Assembly (NCBI GenBank): GCA_030248295.1
Contig: JASANH010000055.1
Coordinates: 1 to 64,000 of the forward strand
Direction: 5' to 3'
Length of the DNA stretch: 64,000 nt
Origin: Mesodorylaimus sp. YZB2_4
Lineage: Eukaryota > Nematoda > Enoplea > Dorylaimida > Dorylaimidae
Under the pieces are notes generated by a model, which had not been told where the DNA came from, searched no databases, and worked only from the letters and a program-made list of their open reading frames with translations. Position 1 is the stretch's first letter, and every line of letters starts with the position of its first letter. Positions 1 through 12,329 of the stretch are shown here, one piece after another. The translations under genes and the position numbers were made by a program.

Positions 1-34
1 GCGCAGTGTTGGTTCCTCGACGCTTCCAGAACCC

Positions 35-71
35 ATGTCATGTCATGTCATGTCATGTCATGTCATGTCAT
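35..71. repeat. (TGTCA)n microsatellite
   Basis: About seven perfect TGTCA units. A second block of the same unit lies at 2959-2980. The two blocks bracket the LINE between them, so they may be the split halves of an original target microsatellite or a target duplication. Confidence 0.9.
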
Positions 72-2958
72 TTACTCGCACCAAGCATTGTGAAACGCAC
101 TCGGGGGTGGAGCACACAAGTACAATACAAACATACAGTAGAAAGTCGAAACGATCCGATCAAAGGCAGTCAGCTAAGATAAAAAAATCGCGTGCAAGGA
201 TTTCTTAAAAGCGCATAGTCCCTTTATCACAGTGTCAATTGGTAAAGAATTCCATAAATGCAGAGCGCTATTTCAAATGATTGTTTAAAACAGTCCGTCC
301 GGTGGTTTGGAACCACTAAGAAATGCGGCTCAATAACGGTTCTCGCACTTCTGTAAAGTTGGCAGACGCAGTTTGAGTAATGCGTCTTCATACGAAATGG
401 TCCAGTCGTTGAGTATGGACCGGACGGCGAATTTCTGTGAGCGCTCAATATCTTCGATTAGAGACTTTTGGATTGGCGACCAAGCAGTACATCCATAGTC
501 CAGGCATGGTAGAACACATTGCGAGTAGATAATTTGGAGGATGCGTGATGACAGTTTCCCAAAACGACGCCTAGCACTGCCCATCATTGATCTCGCCTTT
601 TTTTAAACAGTTCTGCAGTGCTCAGAGAATTGTAAGTTCGATGGCAGTAGTATCCCAAGATATTTTACAACATTCTCAAAACGGAGCTGTTGACCTTGTA
701 AAAGTATGGCTGGCGGGACCATAGCTTGCCGTGAGTAGCGAAATATGCAAGCGCAAGATTTATTCAGGTTAAGTGATAATCCCATTGATAAGATGGAACT
801 GTCAATGTAGTCGACGGCAGGTTGTAGCACAGCTTGCAACATCTCCACCGACGTTCCTGGCGCAAGTATAGCAATATCATCTGCATAAGCCTGAACTAAT
901 AGGCCAGGAAACTTCGCCGCAAAGTTATTTAGTAGTGGATCAATAAACGCGATAAACAAGGTCGGTGCTAAAACCGAACCTTGAGGAACGCCTGACGTGA
1001 CTGGCATTACAATCGATGTGGCGCTATCTACCTTCGTGATTTGTGATCGATGCGATAAGTAAGAGTGAAGCCAGCGTAGCAATTTTGTAGGCAGGTTGTG
1101 ATAGTTTTCTAGCGTAGAAAGCAATTTAGCATGCGATACTTGATCGAACGCTTTCCGAATATCGAAAAACACTCCACCAACCAGTCGGAAATTGGGACCA
1201 TTAAGCCAGTTGTGAGTAGTTTGAGTAATTCTGATTAAAGCCGTAGCGGACGAATATCTAGGTCGGAATCCATGCTGGTGACAGGATAATTTTAGCCGAG
1301 GAACAATAGGAGTTGAACATGTTTCTCAAGAATTTTTGACAATATTGGCAGTAGTGAAAGTGGGCGGCAGTTGCTAACCAGCGAGGAGTCTCCAGCTTTT
1401 GGGATTGGAATGACTACCGCAGTTTTCCATCGTCTTGGGAAACAATCTTTGTCGATAGATCGATTGCATAGAGCTGTTAGTGCTGGCGTCAGCGCTGAGG
1501 CGACATTACGTAAAATGCATGGCATGAAACCATCGATTCCTGGAGCTGATCGTAAGCGAAGTGAGTTTAGTGCATTTCGAACGAAACCTTCTGAGATATG
1601 ATAATCAGCATCGTCGTCGACGTCTGGAGCCGGTGGCCTGAAGCCGCCATGATCAAAGTTATTAAAATTCTTGACAAACGCTTCCTGCAGCGCATCAGCT
1701 TTACGCCACGAGGAAAAATGCTCCACACCGTCATGATCAGTCACTACGGGAATATGGTTAGCTGCTGAATTGAATCGGCGCATAATAGCCCAGAACTCAG
1801 CCGGAGAGCTTGCGTCACTGAATGTTGCTTTCCCTATAATAACCTATTTTCGCTTTTTAATGTCTCGTCGGAGCTGCTTGGACAGCTTGCAGTACAATGC
1901 ATAGTCAGTGGGAGAGTTCAGCTTCCGCCATTTACAATACGCATTTTTCTTGGTTCGAATGAGATGTAAAAGCGTAGGAGTGAGCCATGGTGGTTGTTTC
2001 GAGATGCGCGCGACCTTCTTTGGAATATATGCCTCGAATAAGGATTCTAATAATGCTGTAAGTTTGTCACAAGCGTCATCGACGGAATTAGCAGCTTCAA
2101 TGACGAGAGTAGCATCCGTTGCGATACTTCGGTTTATGGTATCCCAGTTTGCTCTGCGAATGCACCACATCTGCCGCTGTATGGACGGCTGCGTAGACAG
2201 GCTGCAAAGGAGACTCGATGAGATAGTTGCGTGATCGGAGGTCGAAATAGGGGGAAAAATCGATGTTTCAGAATGACGGAGCGGATTACCAAATATCATG
2301 AGATCCAACAAAGGGCACCTCTGGTCGGTTGTGTGACAGTTTGTATGCCATCCAGACTGGGAATGAGATCAATCACTGCTTGACTGGCACGTGAAGTTTG
2401 GAATAGGTTCGCATTGAAGTCACCCATTATGACTACTCGGCCAGCAGAGTTTCCAAATGCCATAGAAATATACCTGCAGAGGGAATCTACGGCAGCTGAA
2501 GATTCATGTGGAATATAGACCAGAACAAGAATCAGGTAGTCATTTTGATGACCGATTCATACTGATAGAACTTCTAAATCAGGCTGATCAATACCCATAT
2601 CAGCGGGAGATTTTAGTGAGACCACTGGATAATCCGATTTCACATAAGCCACGAGGCCACCACCACCCTTCTTACAGTCTCGTCGGAAAGGAACATAATT
2701 TCGAATAGAAATATCCGCATCTGGCGTGGTAGCGTCTATTTTCGACTCAATTATACCAAAGAAATCAAACTTTCCAGAAAATATATAAGCGTTTGTCTCA
2801 TCAAATTTTCCCAAGAGACCATTTACATTAGAAAACGCGATGTGGAATTTATGCATATTATGATGGCACACAAGAGTATAGAGCAAAACCAGTTTCAGGA
2901 GCAGACGAAGGAACCGACCGAACTCCATCCCATCCCCATCTACAGTCTGCATGGTCCC
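72..2958 (-). mobile_element. Decayed non-LTR retrotransposon (Jockey/CR1-like LINE)
   Basis: Read on the minus strand, the pieces occur in the normal order of a LINE ORF2. An endonuclease start lies at about 2557-2870 (FSNVNGLLGK, FFGIIESKID). The endonuclease end lies near 2250 (TSDHATISSS). Reverse transcriptase follows at 603-1783, with SAPGIDG, CRPLSLLP, the FDIRKAFD block, SGVPQGSVLAP and the catalytic YADD at about 880. The C-terminal region is at 330-587 (LDYGCTAWSP). The pieces lie in different frames with stops between them, so the element is not translatable as it stands. The 3' end faces low coordinates. Family placement is by motif only and could equally be a neighbouring non-LTR clade. 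Confidence 0.9.
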
Positions 2959-2980
2959 CATGTCATGTCATGTCATGTCA
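2959..2980. repeat. (TGTCA)n microsatellite, second block
   Basis: Four TGTCA units directly 5' of the LINE on the minus strand, matching the block at 35-71. Confidence 0.85.
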
Positions 2981-3149
2981 CCGAATGCAAAATGAGAGTA
3001 CAGCCAGCAACTGAGAGTGCGAATCCGTCAATTTTCCACTTATGCCCAAGGTTTCCCAATATTTTTGATCCATAGTGGTCAAAAATTAACAAAAGACTTA
3101 CACGTGGTAAGATAACCCACGAAGCTTTAGGGATCGCTTTGAGGCTGGA

Positions 3150-3290
3150 ACCCTAAACCAGCCACCCCGGAGGGCTCAGCTTTAGTGACGCTGCTCAGTG
3201 CAAATGTACCACGCCCACCAGGATTCGATCCCGCAAACTTCCGCTTGCGATCCTGATGTCGTACCACTGAGCTATCAGGGCCACGAAAAG
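3150..3290 (-). repeat. tRNA-derived SINE-like sequence
   Basis: On the minus strand there is an A-box-like TAGCTCAGTGGTACGAC and, about 35 bases later, a B-box-like GGATCGAATCC. This is the internal RNA polymerase III promoter layout of a tRNA. The expected 3' acceptor strand does not pair with the 5' GGCCCTG, so it is a tRNA-derived repeat and not a tRNA gene. Confidence 0.6.
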
Positions 3291-3654
3291 AGAAAAACTA
3301 GCAGCTCATTCAAACTTGGTCGAGTGTAAAGTGCAGCCCCTCCTTGCCTGAAGGAAGATCATCCCCCTCGCTCTCACTGCTTACTGCTTCACACGCTGAC
3401 CAAGGCTGCGTGTTATCGCACGTGTGGCCTGACCAACCGAAATAACCAACTAGGCCGAAAGTTGGATTTCCAGTGTTGAAAGAGTATTGGGGGAGGAACG
3501 CTGGATTGCTGTCACGAGCTTTACGGATTTTGTTTGACCAATCGGTATTGTAAATTAAGTCAAGACCCGCTTATTATCGTCCGACCCTAATCTCCAGTTA
3601 CCTGCTATGAGTTTGGAAAACGAGTCTATTTCGCTGATATGATGACCTTGTCTC

Positions 3655-3962
3655 GCCTCGCATTTAATTAGAGTAGGGTGGCTGGGCTAAGCTTTTTGTT
3701 GTCTGATAAAAAATTTTTTTACAGAAGTAACAATACTTTTTCGCACCTAGATTTTGGCTAGGAATTCAGAATAGACAGAAGAAATTTGTCGTCTAGCCCT
3801 CCTGAGCTGACGCAAATTTCGTGCAAAGAAGGTTCCCACGTTATGCTCTGTCACTGTGGCCTACTGCGCATAAGTTCCAGAATAGCTGCTCCAAACAGGC
3901 AACTAATGTGGCTGTTGATAGGCAGGGGGTTTTCACCCTGTTAAAGCACTCTACTGAAGGTT
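3655..3962 (+). repeat. Dispersed repeat R1, copy 1
   Basis: About 300 bases that reappear, diverged and inverted, at 12330-12655. Shared blocks include GGGTGGCTGGGCTAA, GAGCTGACGCAAATTTCG and TACTGCGCATAAGTTCCAG. No coding potential is seen. Confidence 0.8.
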
Positions 3963-5418
3963 GTGGCGGTTCCGTAATTAGTATTACTGTTACAAATTAA
4001 TATTACCAATTAATTAATATTACCACCAGAAAATAATACTGGCAATAATATTTTATGCTGGCAGACGGGTTCAATTTCCGCAACAAATATTCTTTGCTAC
4101 AGAGAATGTACAAAAGATCGCAGGTGAATTTTTTCAAAAATTTCCATCTCAGAAATCAAAAAATTAAAAAGCAAACCAACTAATCGCTATAAAAATATAC
4201 CCTCGGGCTAGTAGCCCACTCGTAAATAATGCGCTGGTTTGACATACTGTACTGCAGAAATGCAGTCCTCTTCGAACCCTGTTGAATAAAAAACAAACAT
4301 TCTCCAGAGCGGGTGGACGTGCTTCATGGAATTTTCTCTCTTTGCACTCGAACAGAGCACAAACAGACCGCTTGCGTCATTCTACTCACAGATAGACGTA
4401 CACCGAACATTTAATATTGATAACCATTTCGTGAGAGCGCACACTTGTACCCGATGTGTACACAAAACTAATGATATTGTATCAGTTTCATTCGAGAATA
4501 TGTCTAGTCTACCAATTGTAAATGTATGGCAGGTAATCAAAACGTCGCAGAGCCACCCTTCTCCTTCTCGTTTTAAGTGAGCTTCTCTTATCCTCATATC
4601 ACCATTGAATCACTTTCAAAACGACGATTTCACTTTTGTCAGTCAGTGCCTCGTAATTTAAAAATAAATGGGTCCTTTCTTTCTTTCTTATTCCGGACCT
4701 CATTACACCATATTCATCTCCCGTTTTACAGCGATCCATTTTGTAGAGAAATGACTGATGGTTATTCGCCCATTTCTGGCTTACCACCTGCTACCTCAGA
4801 TACAGTTACAAAATGTAATACTAGATATTTCACTGACCTATCACTCAGGCTTGGAGCTGGACAAGAATCAATTACTTTATTGTGCATTCATTTCGAACTC
4901 GTGCTAGGGCTGTCATCAAGGTCACGCCTAATGTCCAGCAGGTCAGTCATTAACAGCCCTTACATTTTAGTCGGTACACTTTACGGCGGTCTGCTGTCCC
5001 AATTTAACTGAAAGTGACTGAACACGCGTGCCATTCAGCTCATATATGTATGTATGTATTCTGACAGGAAAGCAATGTCCTTTTGATCAGCGTAGTGTTT
5101 TGTCGTCTCGTTTCATTTCTTATCCTTCCGCCCCACCTCCAGTTTTATAAGGAAATGGGTCCGTGGAGAGCGAACTTCAAGGAAATATTCCCACAGCGAC
5201 GTCCAGTTTATCAGACGTGTAATCTGAAGCGACAATATATAAATGCAGTCGTCGGTGATCGAAAATCCATGATAGTGTATTAGACAAAGAAAGATTATCG
5301 CTATAGGTGCTGTGACCGTGAAACCGTCAATGATTAGATTTCATTTCGGTGCCTGAAAGAATTTAGTGTTTCTAGCTTTTTACTGTACATCAGGCAAGCC
5401 AACAAAAACTTAGGGTAA
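3963..5418. other. Non-coding stretch, no gene recognised
   Basis: A/T-rich sequence. Open frames at 4326-4580 and 4577-5011 have no recognisable motif and overlap on both strands. The 5' flank of the receptor gene lies at the right edge, where upstream non-coding exons cannot be excluded. Confidence 0.5.
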
Positions 5419-6753
5419 ATGGCCTGTATTGTTGGGTGCCAATTCCAAGAATATTTCGACAGCGGGCAAACGAATTTCACTTGTCAGCAACTACGCGATT
5501 ACTGTACTGCATACGAGCATAGAACTTCATTGCGATATAGGATTGACACCACAGTCAACATAATTTTGATGATTTCCGGTTTCGGTGCTATGATAAGCTA
5601 CGTTATGATGATGAAGGTATTCAGACTGCCTTGCTTCAGTGGTGTAAGCTTCACTTACCACAAAGCGACAGTGGCCATGGAGATTGTGCACATGTTTGTA
5701 ATGGCTCAGGTAAGGACACGATCTGATAACATTTCACACTTGAATTAGTGCAGTCCTGAATCAAGAATCATCCTAAGGAAGTAGAGTTCACTTTTGATCT
5801 ATTCAAAGATTTTTAAAAATGCAGATAGGAAAAAGCTTATCTACAGTAGGTGGCGCCTTTCCTCTTCAGGCTGGCATCAGACGCCTGTGTACATTTGACA
5901 AGACCGCTTATTCATTTGTCGTGTACTCTGACATCTTGTGCGAACTGTGGGTTATCGGTGACGGTATGAAACTTAGCACGAGCATACTCACAGTTTTCCT
6001 CTCATTGGAAAGACTACTGGTTTTTGCTTTCCTCTTTTGTTCCCATTCATAAACAAACCTAGCGTAGCGTGGCTCTTCGTTGCCATCTCATTTGCAGTTG
6101 GCGCCTTGCACCTATCACCAATATTTACTCGAGGTTTGGCTGCAGTTCAAGGAAACGATAACACCACAATTTGGACAAGTTTTGCAAAGAATGCGAGAGC
6201 CAATCAAGTAGGAGGAGACGAAATTATTTCCAATATGATTTATACCATCAAAATTTGTTCATGTATTGTAATGGGCGTCCTATGCGCCGGAGTGGCCGCT
6301 GGTTTGATCCTTCAGTCACGCAAAGCAGACACAATGACAACAGCAGCCAAAGCAAAATGGAAAGAAAAACTAAGATTATCAATTTTGCAATTAACCATTG
6401 CGCTTTTTCAAATAATTGATCACATTATGTGAATAGCTGATAACATTGTTAAAGACAGAACACCTCAGCCAGTGGTCATCGGAATCGATGCTGTGAGAGG
6501 CACCAGTTTTGACCATGCTATGGGCGTAATTGAACATACGACCATCTGGCGATGGATGTCCGTGTGCTCTGATTTGACTGGAGTCTTGCATCATGCCATG
6601 AGATTGCCCTTGTATTTTATAGGAGTTAAGGCATTTCGACTGGGATATTTGGCCTTGTTTCGCCACGATCAAGAGGCCATGAAGTCGCTTGGAATAAAAA
6701 CAATTATTGTCCAGCCACTGCCAAAAATAAATTCGGTTGCGGCTGCGAAATAA
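5419..6753 (+). pseudogene. Seven-transmembrane (rhodopsin-type) receptor with two lesions
   Basis: Exon 1 is 5419-5709. It starts MACIVGC, contains TM1 (NIILMISGFGAMISYVMMM) and a TM2-like block, and ends at CAG|GTAAGG in phase 0. Exon 2 resumes in phase 0 at 5870 after TTCCTCTTCAG. It carries a TM3-like segment with a conserved-type cysteine (RRLCTFDK) and LSLERLLVF, where family members have an E/DRY-like motif. Near 6025-6045 the frame shifts by one; the continuing frame gives TM4 (VAWLFVAISFAVGALHL), TM5 (CSCIVMGVLCAGVAAG) and a basic third loop. A TGA at 6430-6432 interrupts TM6 in IIDHIM*IADNIV, where a tryptophan codon would read through. TM7 and the tail run to 6753 (MRLPLYFIGVKAFR). 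A 50-base intron from about 6021 could remove the frameshift but has a poor donor. The gene is either a young pseudogene or carries assembly errors. The ligand class is not assignable. Confidence 0.6.
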
Positions 6754-6989
6754 TGAATCTTTTTCTATCGCTTCAAGTCCTTTGTTCCTGCTTATGCTTA
6801 TTCTTTTGCGCTTGCACAGAAATAATAATGTTTAAAAAAACTGTGGAAGAATGTATTTTAAAACGCCATTTCCGTAATCTTGTGGGTACACCAATAACAA
6901 CTTTTGTTACCAATTTTATTAGCACGTGATGAGACCCACGCGTGCAGTATTATGCTTGGTCTTGCAGTGTTAGAAGTCGGATCGGTCGG

Positions 6990-7185
6990 ATAGTCCTAAT
7001 TATAAGTTCGTCCTTGCGGTTTATTTCGATTTGGCAGAAGCCTTCGATCAGATTCTCCGTTGCTCTTTATTGTCGACACTCCAAAATCATCATCGTGTTC
7101 CAGTCAAGTTGCTTGCGTGGATCAAGTCCTATTTATCGAATCGAACTTAGCATGTCACAATTCGTGACTGCGCCTAAGCTGAGGT
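6990..7185 (+). mobile_element. LINE reverse-transcriptase fragment
   Basis: The plus strand reads YFDLAEAFDQ, LLSTLQNHHR and LLAWIKSYLSNR. This matches the block around the FDIRKAFD motif of the LINE at 72-2958. It is a short relic with a stop after the last block. Confidence 0.7.
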
Positions 7186-7231
7186 ATAATAAATTTATGT
7201 ACCTCAGCTGAGGAACATAAATCATAAGATT

Positions 7232-7370
7232 TCGCCTTTGGAGCAGGCCAGTCCAGGCTGACAAAAGGTGATCAAGAAAGATCCTGCCTGACTACTGGCT
7301 GGTCACATTTACTCGCGGTTTTAGGGTTGACAAGTAGCCCATAACAACTAGCCTCATTCATGTCACCAGC
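7232..7370 (+). repeat. Inverted repeat pair, left arm
   Basis: About 140 bases nearly identical, in inverted orientation, to 12005-12152. Shared blocks include GGCCAGTCCAGGCTGACAAA and GTGATCAAGAAAGATCCTGC. The arms bracket a 4.8 kb interval containing the hAT element and the G-poor repeat. Confidence 0.8.
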
Positions 7371-7850
7371 CATGCCAGATGCTACTCTAGGCAATGCTGA
7401 TGCACCAAGGTATTTTTCCAGAAGCAGCGGACCTTGCATGCTTCTGCTTGACGATTTCCTGATCGCGATAAAATCAAGCACGAGGAGCGAGTCTAACACC
7501 TAATTCCGCATTGCCTATCCATACATCAGGGAATGCGCAATAAATCGGGACTGAGCCGTCATTTCCCATTCGTATCAAATATATTCTGGTCAAATGTCCT
7601 CTTGCTATCTCTGAATGCCAAGGATATGCGAATCTTGCAATACAGCGTCTGCCGCCAGGGTGATGATATCTTCAGCTATTGGCAATAGACCCCAAAAGGT
7701 GCACAGCCGTTTAACATTCAAAAAATGTCAGGGCCTCGAGAATGGGTAGCTACAGTAGATCTAGCTGGGTGGCTTCTGCTGACCAGACGTATAAATTTTC
7801 AGGTAGGTACTCAAATAAAACTTTTCCGCGAAGCATAATGGCTTAGGGAC

Positions 7851-8952
7851 CCAGGTGCGACCGGATCCAAAAAAGATCCGGATCCGGCCGGATCCGGATC
7901 TACCGGATCTGAAAAAGCCGGATCTACCGGATCTACCTGATATAAAAAAATTTTAACAAAATTTCAATCAAATTCGTTTTTCGTCAATTCAAATCATAAG
8001 ATAAGACAAATCAAACATTCAGAATGAAAAATCAAAGCAATTAATCATAATAATCGATCATCAACCTTGAGAATGCGCTCATTCCGACAAAAAAGATAAA
8101 TCGAAATTAACGGCTCTCAAATTACATCTTAAAAATAACAGTTTCTCAATATTCTCCGGCAATAATCTGGACCTCTCCTTAGAGGCAACGTCAGAGGCGT
8201 ACTTGAAGGCACTTTCGGAGGATGTATTGCCAGGAGGAGCCGATAAATATTTCTTGGCCAACGCAGCCAGGGGCGGCCACTTTTTGGCCTCCACTCGCCA
8301 CCAGTCCAATGGGTTGTCACGGAGCGAAATTTTCGTTTGATCCAAGTACTCCTGAAGCATCATCAAAGGCGTGCGGACAGGAACGTTCTCCTCTTGTTCG
8401 CCACCGCTGTGACTGTCCTCGTCGACCGTGTCCCACTTATCCAACAGAGACACTGGTTTCTCCAAAATGAGCCGGCGAGCATATGGACGTGATTTTTTCT
8501 TGGGTGGGGATAATGGAGCAGCCTCAATTTCTAGTAAATTGCGAATTTCTTCCACGATTTGATCCTTTGCTTGTCCCAAAGCGACTTGGCTGCTGAAGTA
8601 GCGAGTCATAAAACGTGGATCCAAAATCGTTGAAATGGCGAACGTGCTCGTATCCTCCAGGTTGTAGGTGACAGTGACCCCACCGAGACCATTGTTTGGC
8701 GTTGGATTAAAAAAACGGTCATCGATCGATTCCAGCAACGAGTCGCGCAGGCTGATGACGCCTCGAATTTCATCCGTGTTCATCAATTGCAGTTGACTGT
8801 CGTAAGTGGTCAAATTCTTCATTTTGTCATAAGCAGTCCAAAATTCAAAGATCCGGTAAGATCCGGCAGAAAAGATCCGGATCCGGTACCGGAACCGGAT
8901 CCAGTCAGATCCGGCCGGATCCACCGGAACCGAAAGATCCGGTCGCACCTGG
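7851..8952 (-). mobile_element. hAT-family DNA transposon, internally deleted
   Basis: The ends are exact. Both termini read CCAGGTGCGACCGGATC inward, and the element is flanked by a perfect 8-bp duplication TTAGGGAC at 7843-7850 and 8953-8960, the target-site length of hAT elements. Both subterminal regions are clusters of GATCCGG-type repeats. The inside encodes only the C-terminal part of a hAT transposase on the minus strand. At 1102 bp it is far shorter than a full hAT element, so it is likely non-autonomous. Confidence 0.93.
8079..8840 (-). pseudogene. hAT transposase, C-terminal remnant
   Basis: An open frame inside the hAT element. It contains ILDPRFMTRYF, a region typical of hAT catalytic domains, and near the end the dimerisation segment (DNPLDWWRVEAKKWPPLAALAKKYLSAPP split over about 8180-8330, then SSESAFKYASDVASKERSRL). 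The last residues are LSFLSE before the stop at 8079. No BED zinc finger or N-terminal catalytic half remains, and no plausible ATG start or splice donor was found upstream, so a working transposase is unlikely. Confidence 0.85.
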
Positions 8953-9779
8953 TTAGGGACTTTAGAGGAAGCTTTTTTCACGACTTCCAAACGCTTTATT
9001 ATGGACCCGATTATAAGTTTATAAAATCACAGCGTTTTAGCTTCGAGCCCCAGAGTTCACTGATCGCTGCACCTAACAAGTGCCATATAGAGTAATGAAA
9101 AACTGGCCTATCCACTGAACAAGGTAATATAGATCAGGGAAATAAGATTATCCTGTCCATCGACTCCCTACCGACACGATGCAACAGAAAGACAACGCGT
9201 TTGCGATCCAAAAGCAGTGTCAGCAAAGGCTAGCGTGGACACATCGACAGGTCCACGCGTATGCACGCAAGAAATAGATCATTTCCTCATGCACAAATCA
9301 TAAGATGGAGCCAACTCTCATGAGCAGTTACAATAAAAGTATTAAATTTACTCGGCTACAAATAGTTGTCATTACAATGTTCCTGCCTGAAGTTGCATAT
9401 CTCATTTCTCAGGCAATCTGGCAGACGACAGAACCTCACGACTCACTGACTCACGACAACGAGCTAAAACTCCGAACACTGTTTTTAGAATATGCCCCAA
9501 CAGGGACTGAACGAGAGAAAAAAGTTTTCCTGCATGTAAACTGAAATATTATCTGCCACTATACACTTGTGTGTTCAACATTCCGAGCGTGTGTTACCTA
9601 GGCTCCTTGCCTTATGTTGCTTCGGCTAACTGCTGGTAATGTGAGGATATGTGAAGAACATCTGCAGGAGGAGAACACAAGTGCTCACCGAACTCCTCTG
9701 CAGACCCAAATCCCATCCATGGATGAGTCACCACATTCATCTTCACTTCAAATAAATATTTATAAGCACTTATAAACCC

Positions 9780-11770
9780 CACTAAAAAAGGTCCATGAAA
9801 TGGACCAACCCAAAGTATAAGGACCAACCCAAAGTATATGGCATGATTGGCGCTGTGGATGATTTGTCGACCGAATTAACGACACTAGATAAGTGAACAA
9901 ATAAATTTCACTACTAAGAATCACGACGACATCAAGTCTCGGCTTCTGGTCGAAAATATGTCCGGGTTGGGCCATCCCAGATGCACACCGACCGTGCCAA
10001 AAATCCCCCACTGTACTTTCCACAGCCCACACACGCAAAACATACGCCCCCCTCCCCTCGCCTATGGCGCTAATCTCTATTCCCTAAGCTAACCCGCGCT
10101 TACGATGAATTGCACAACGTCACCGCAACCCGCCCGCCTATAAACAAACATGCGACCCTAACAAAATCACAGCACACCAAATAGCCAAATCGCTATTTCG
10201 CGTACCACCATCGACAAAATTTTCTTTTCCACCTGATTTCAAAAAAATTACCCTTATTTTCTACTGTACAGCGAGAACTTCTCTACAAACTTCATATCTA
10301 AACCAACTATGTCAGCACTCAAAATTTCCGTGGACAGAAAACTGGAATAAAATCTACTTACACTTGAAAAACTCTTTAAAATGATTTCATAATCGTTAAC
10401 ACATTCTACTCCTTTAAAACTTGCTACCCAACCTAACAACAATGCATAAAAACATTTATAAAATTCCATATATAACCTAATTATAACCTACTCCACTAAA
10501 ACATGCTGGCATTTCAAAATAACCTACAAACCCGATTACTAATCCACAATATATTCCCTTTCCTCCAAAAGCTTGCTCTACAGGCTAACTACCACCGATG
10601 CACAGAAATACGATCATTTCGTACTATTGCGCAATGTGACTAACATTTTAAGCACCCACCTAAAAAATTTTTTCCCCTTTAAAACAGCCTAAAACATTCG
10701 TCACAAAACTACTAATAATAATCATATTTCACTGAACCGACACCTTGGTAAATAACCACCTGTTTGTACACCCACCACACCCCGAAACTCTCGTCATACT
10801 GCCCAATAACACAGCACTGCAGTACCCAACCTATTCCTACATTTCACACCCATCGACAATCCTGCATACTTTCCTTTACCTCGATAATTTGTTCCACAAC
10901 CAACTTGTTGCCTACCTATGCCCACGAACACGACTATTGCCCCCTATTACGCAATACACATGACTCATAGTTCTACTAAAACTCGTACTAATTGCTATGC
11001 CTCAAAAACAACCCTAACCAGCAACGCCCCCATTTTCTTTTCCGCTTGAAACAGTCACACACACACCACCTACATTTTCCACAACATAACTCAAAACTTT
11101 CGGCATATCCTGGCCCATACTGCAACTAATTTCTCCAATAAAAAATTTCCTTCATTCCGAAGAATTGCCCAAACCATCACACACACACACACTTCTCCAA
11201 ACATTTTTAAAAACTTACCCCTATATGCGAAAATTGTGAAATAACTAACCAACCAAACGTTATAGCTTAGTAAACAGATCTTGCCACAAACAATCACGGC
11301 GACATCAAACCGCGAGCATCCTTCCAAGCGTTCACCCGACGTAAAATGAATTGCACAACGCACCGCAACGCGGCTGCCTATAACAAACACGCACGGCTAC
11401 CTACATCGTCTCGCCACGAACCCCCTTCCTCTCACTTTTTTACCTCATCCCACCTAGAAAAACCTCGAAATTACTTTTATCTTGTCCAGCGCAAAATTCT
11501 CCACACACTTCATCCATAAAATACCTATGTCATCACTAAAAATTTCGAGAAAACACTGATCATAACATCACCTCGCTGCCACCCGCCGCCACGCCTTCAA
11601 CACGTGACCATGCATACCCCCGTGCTATACCACATGCGCGCGGGCGGTGCCAAAAAAGCTGATCTGTACTTTCCACAGGCCACACACACAAAACATACGC
11701 ACCCCACCCCTCGTCTATACTTTTCTACTCTATTCCTAAGGTAAGCGCTACCGCGCTTACGATTCCATGC
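9780..11770. repeat. G-poor, C-rich degenerate tandem repeat region
   Basis: The plus strand is strikingly poor in G over about 2 kb; the 60-base lines I counted at 10481 and 10681 have 3-4 G each, with C many times more frequent. Blocks recur: ATGAATTGCACAACG at about 10110 and 11346, the CTACAAACTTCAT-type block at 10275 and 11493 (offset about 1.2 kb), and TGTACTTTCCACAG at about 10010 and 11670. No convincing coding frame was found on either strand. Origin unknown. Confidence 0.75.
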
Positions 11771-12004
11771 ATTGGGTCAAAAGCGCCAGGCACGCAAAAC
11801 GTCCCAGTGTCTGAATTTCGTTGTGCCCAATTGCTGCTAGAATGTCTTACGAAGCTGCACATTCATCAAAATCCCAGCCTGCGTAGGAGATTGCGCAATT
11901 GAAAGAGAGACCTGTCCTGCAAGTATAATTACATTTTTCACAACACAGTCCCTGAAATATCCACTGTACAAGAGCTGCAGATGTGAGCATCTTCTAGGAG
12001 CCAC

Positions 12005-12152
12005 CTTCCCCAAGCTGGTGACATAAATGAGGCTAGTTGTTATGGTCCGCTTGTCAACCCTAAAACCGCGAGTACATGTGACCAGCCAGAGCCAGGCAGG
12101 ATCTTTCTTGATCACCTTTTGTCAGCTTGGACTGGCCTGCTCCGAAGACGCA
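12005..12152 (-). repeat. Inverted repeat pair, right arm
   Basis: Inverted partner of 7232-7370. Confidence 0.8.
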
Positions 12153-12329
12153 TCAAACCACATGTACTACCTTTCCCAGTTTCATTTCATGAATTTTTTG
12201 CTAATTTTTATATTAATTCTCGGACATCAATAAAAAATTAGAGCGTCTTTCCCTTTTAATAGTCTAAAAGTTTATTGCCATCCTGTCGGTGAGTCTAAGA
12301 CTCTTGCTCTTGTCATTGAGTGTGGAATG

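Noticed and set aside
3150..3290. A functional tRNA gene on the minus strand
   Set aside because: The promoter boxes are present, but the acceptor stem does not pair and no clean cloverleaf forms.
8787..9095. Arginine/proline/aspartate-rich open frame
   Set aside because: It is the translation of the GATCCGG subterminal array of the hAT element.
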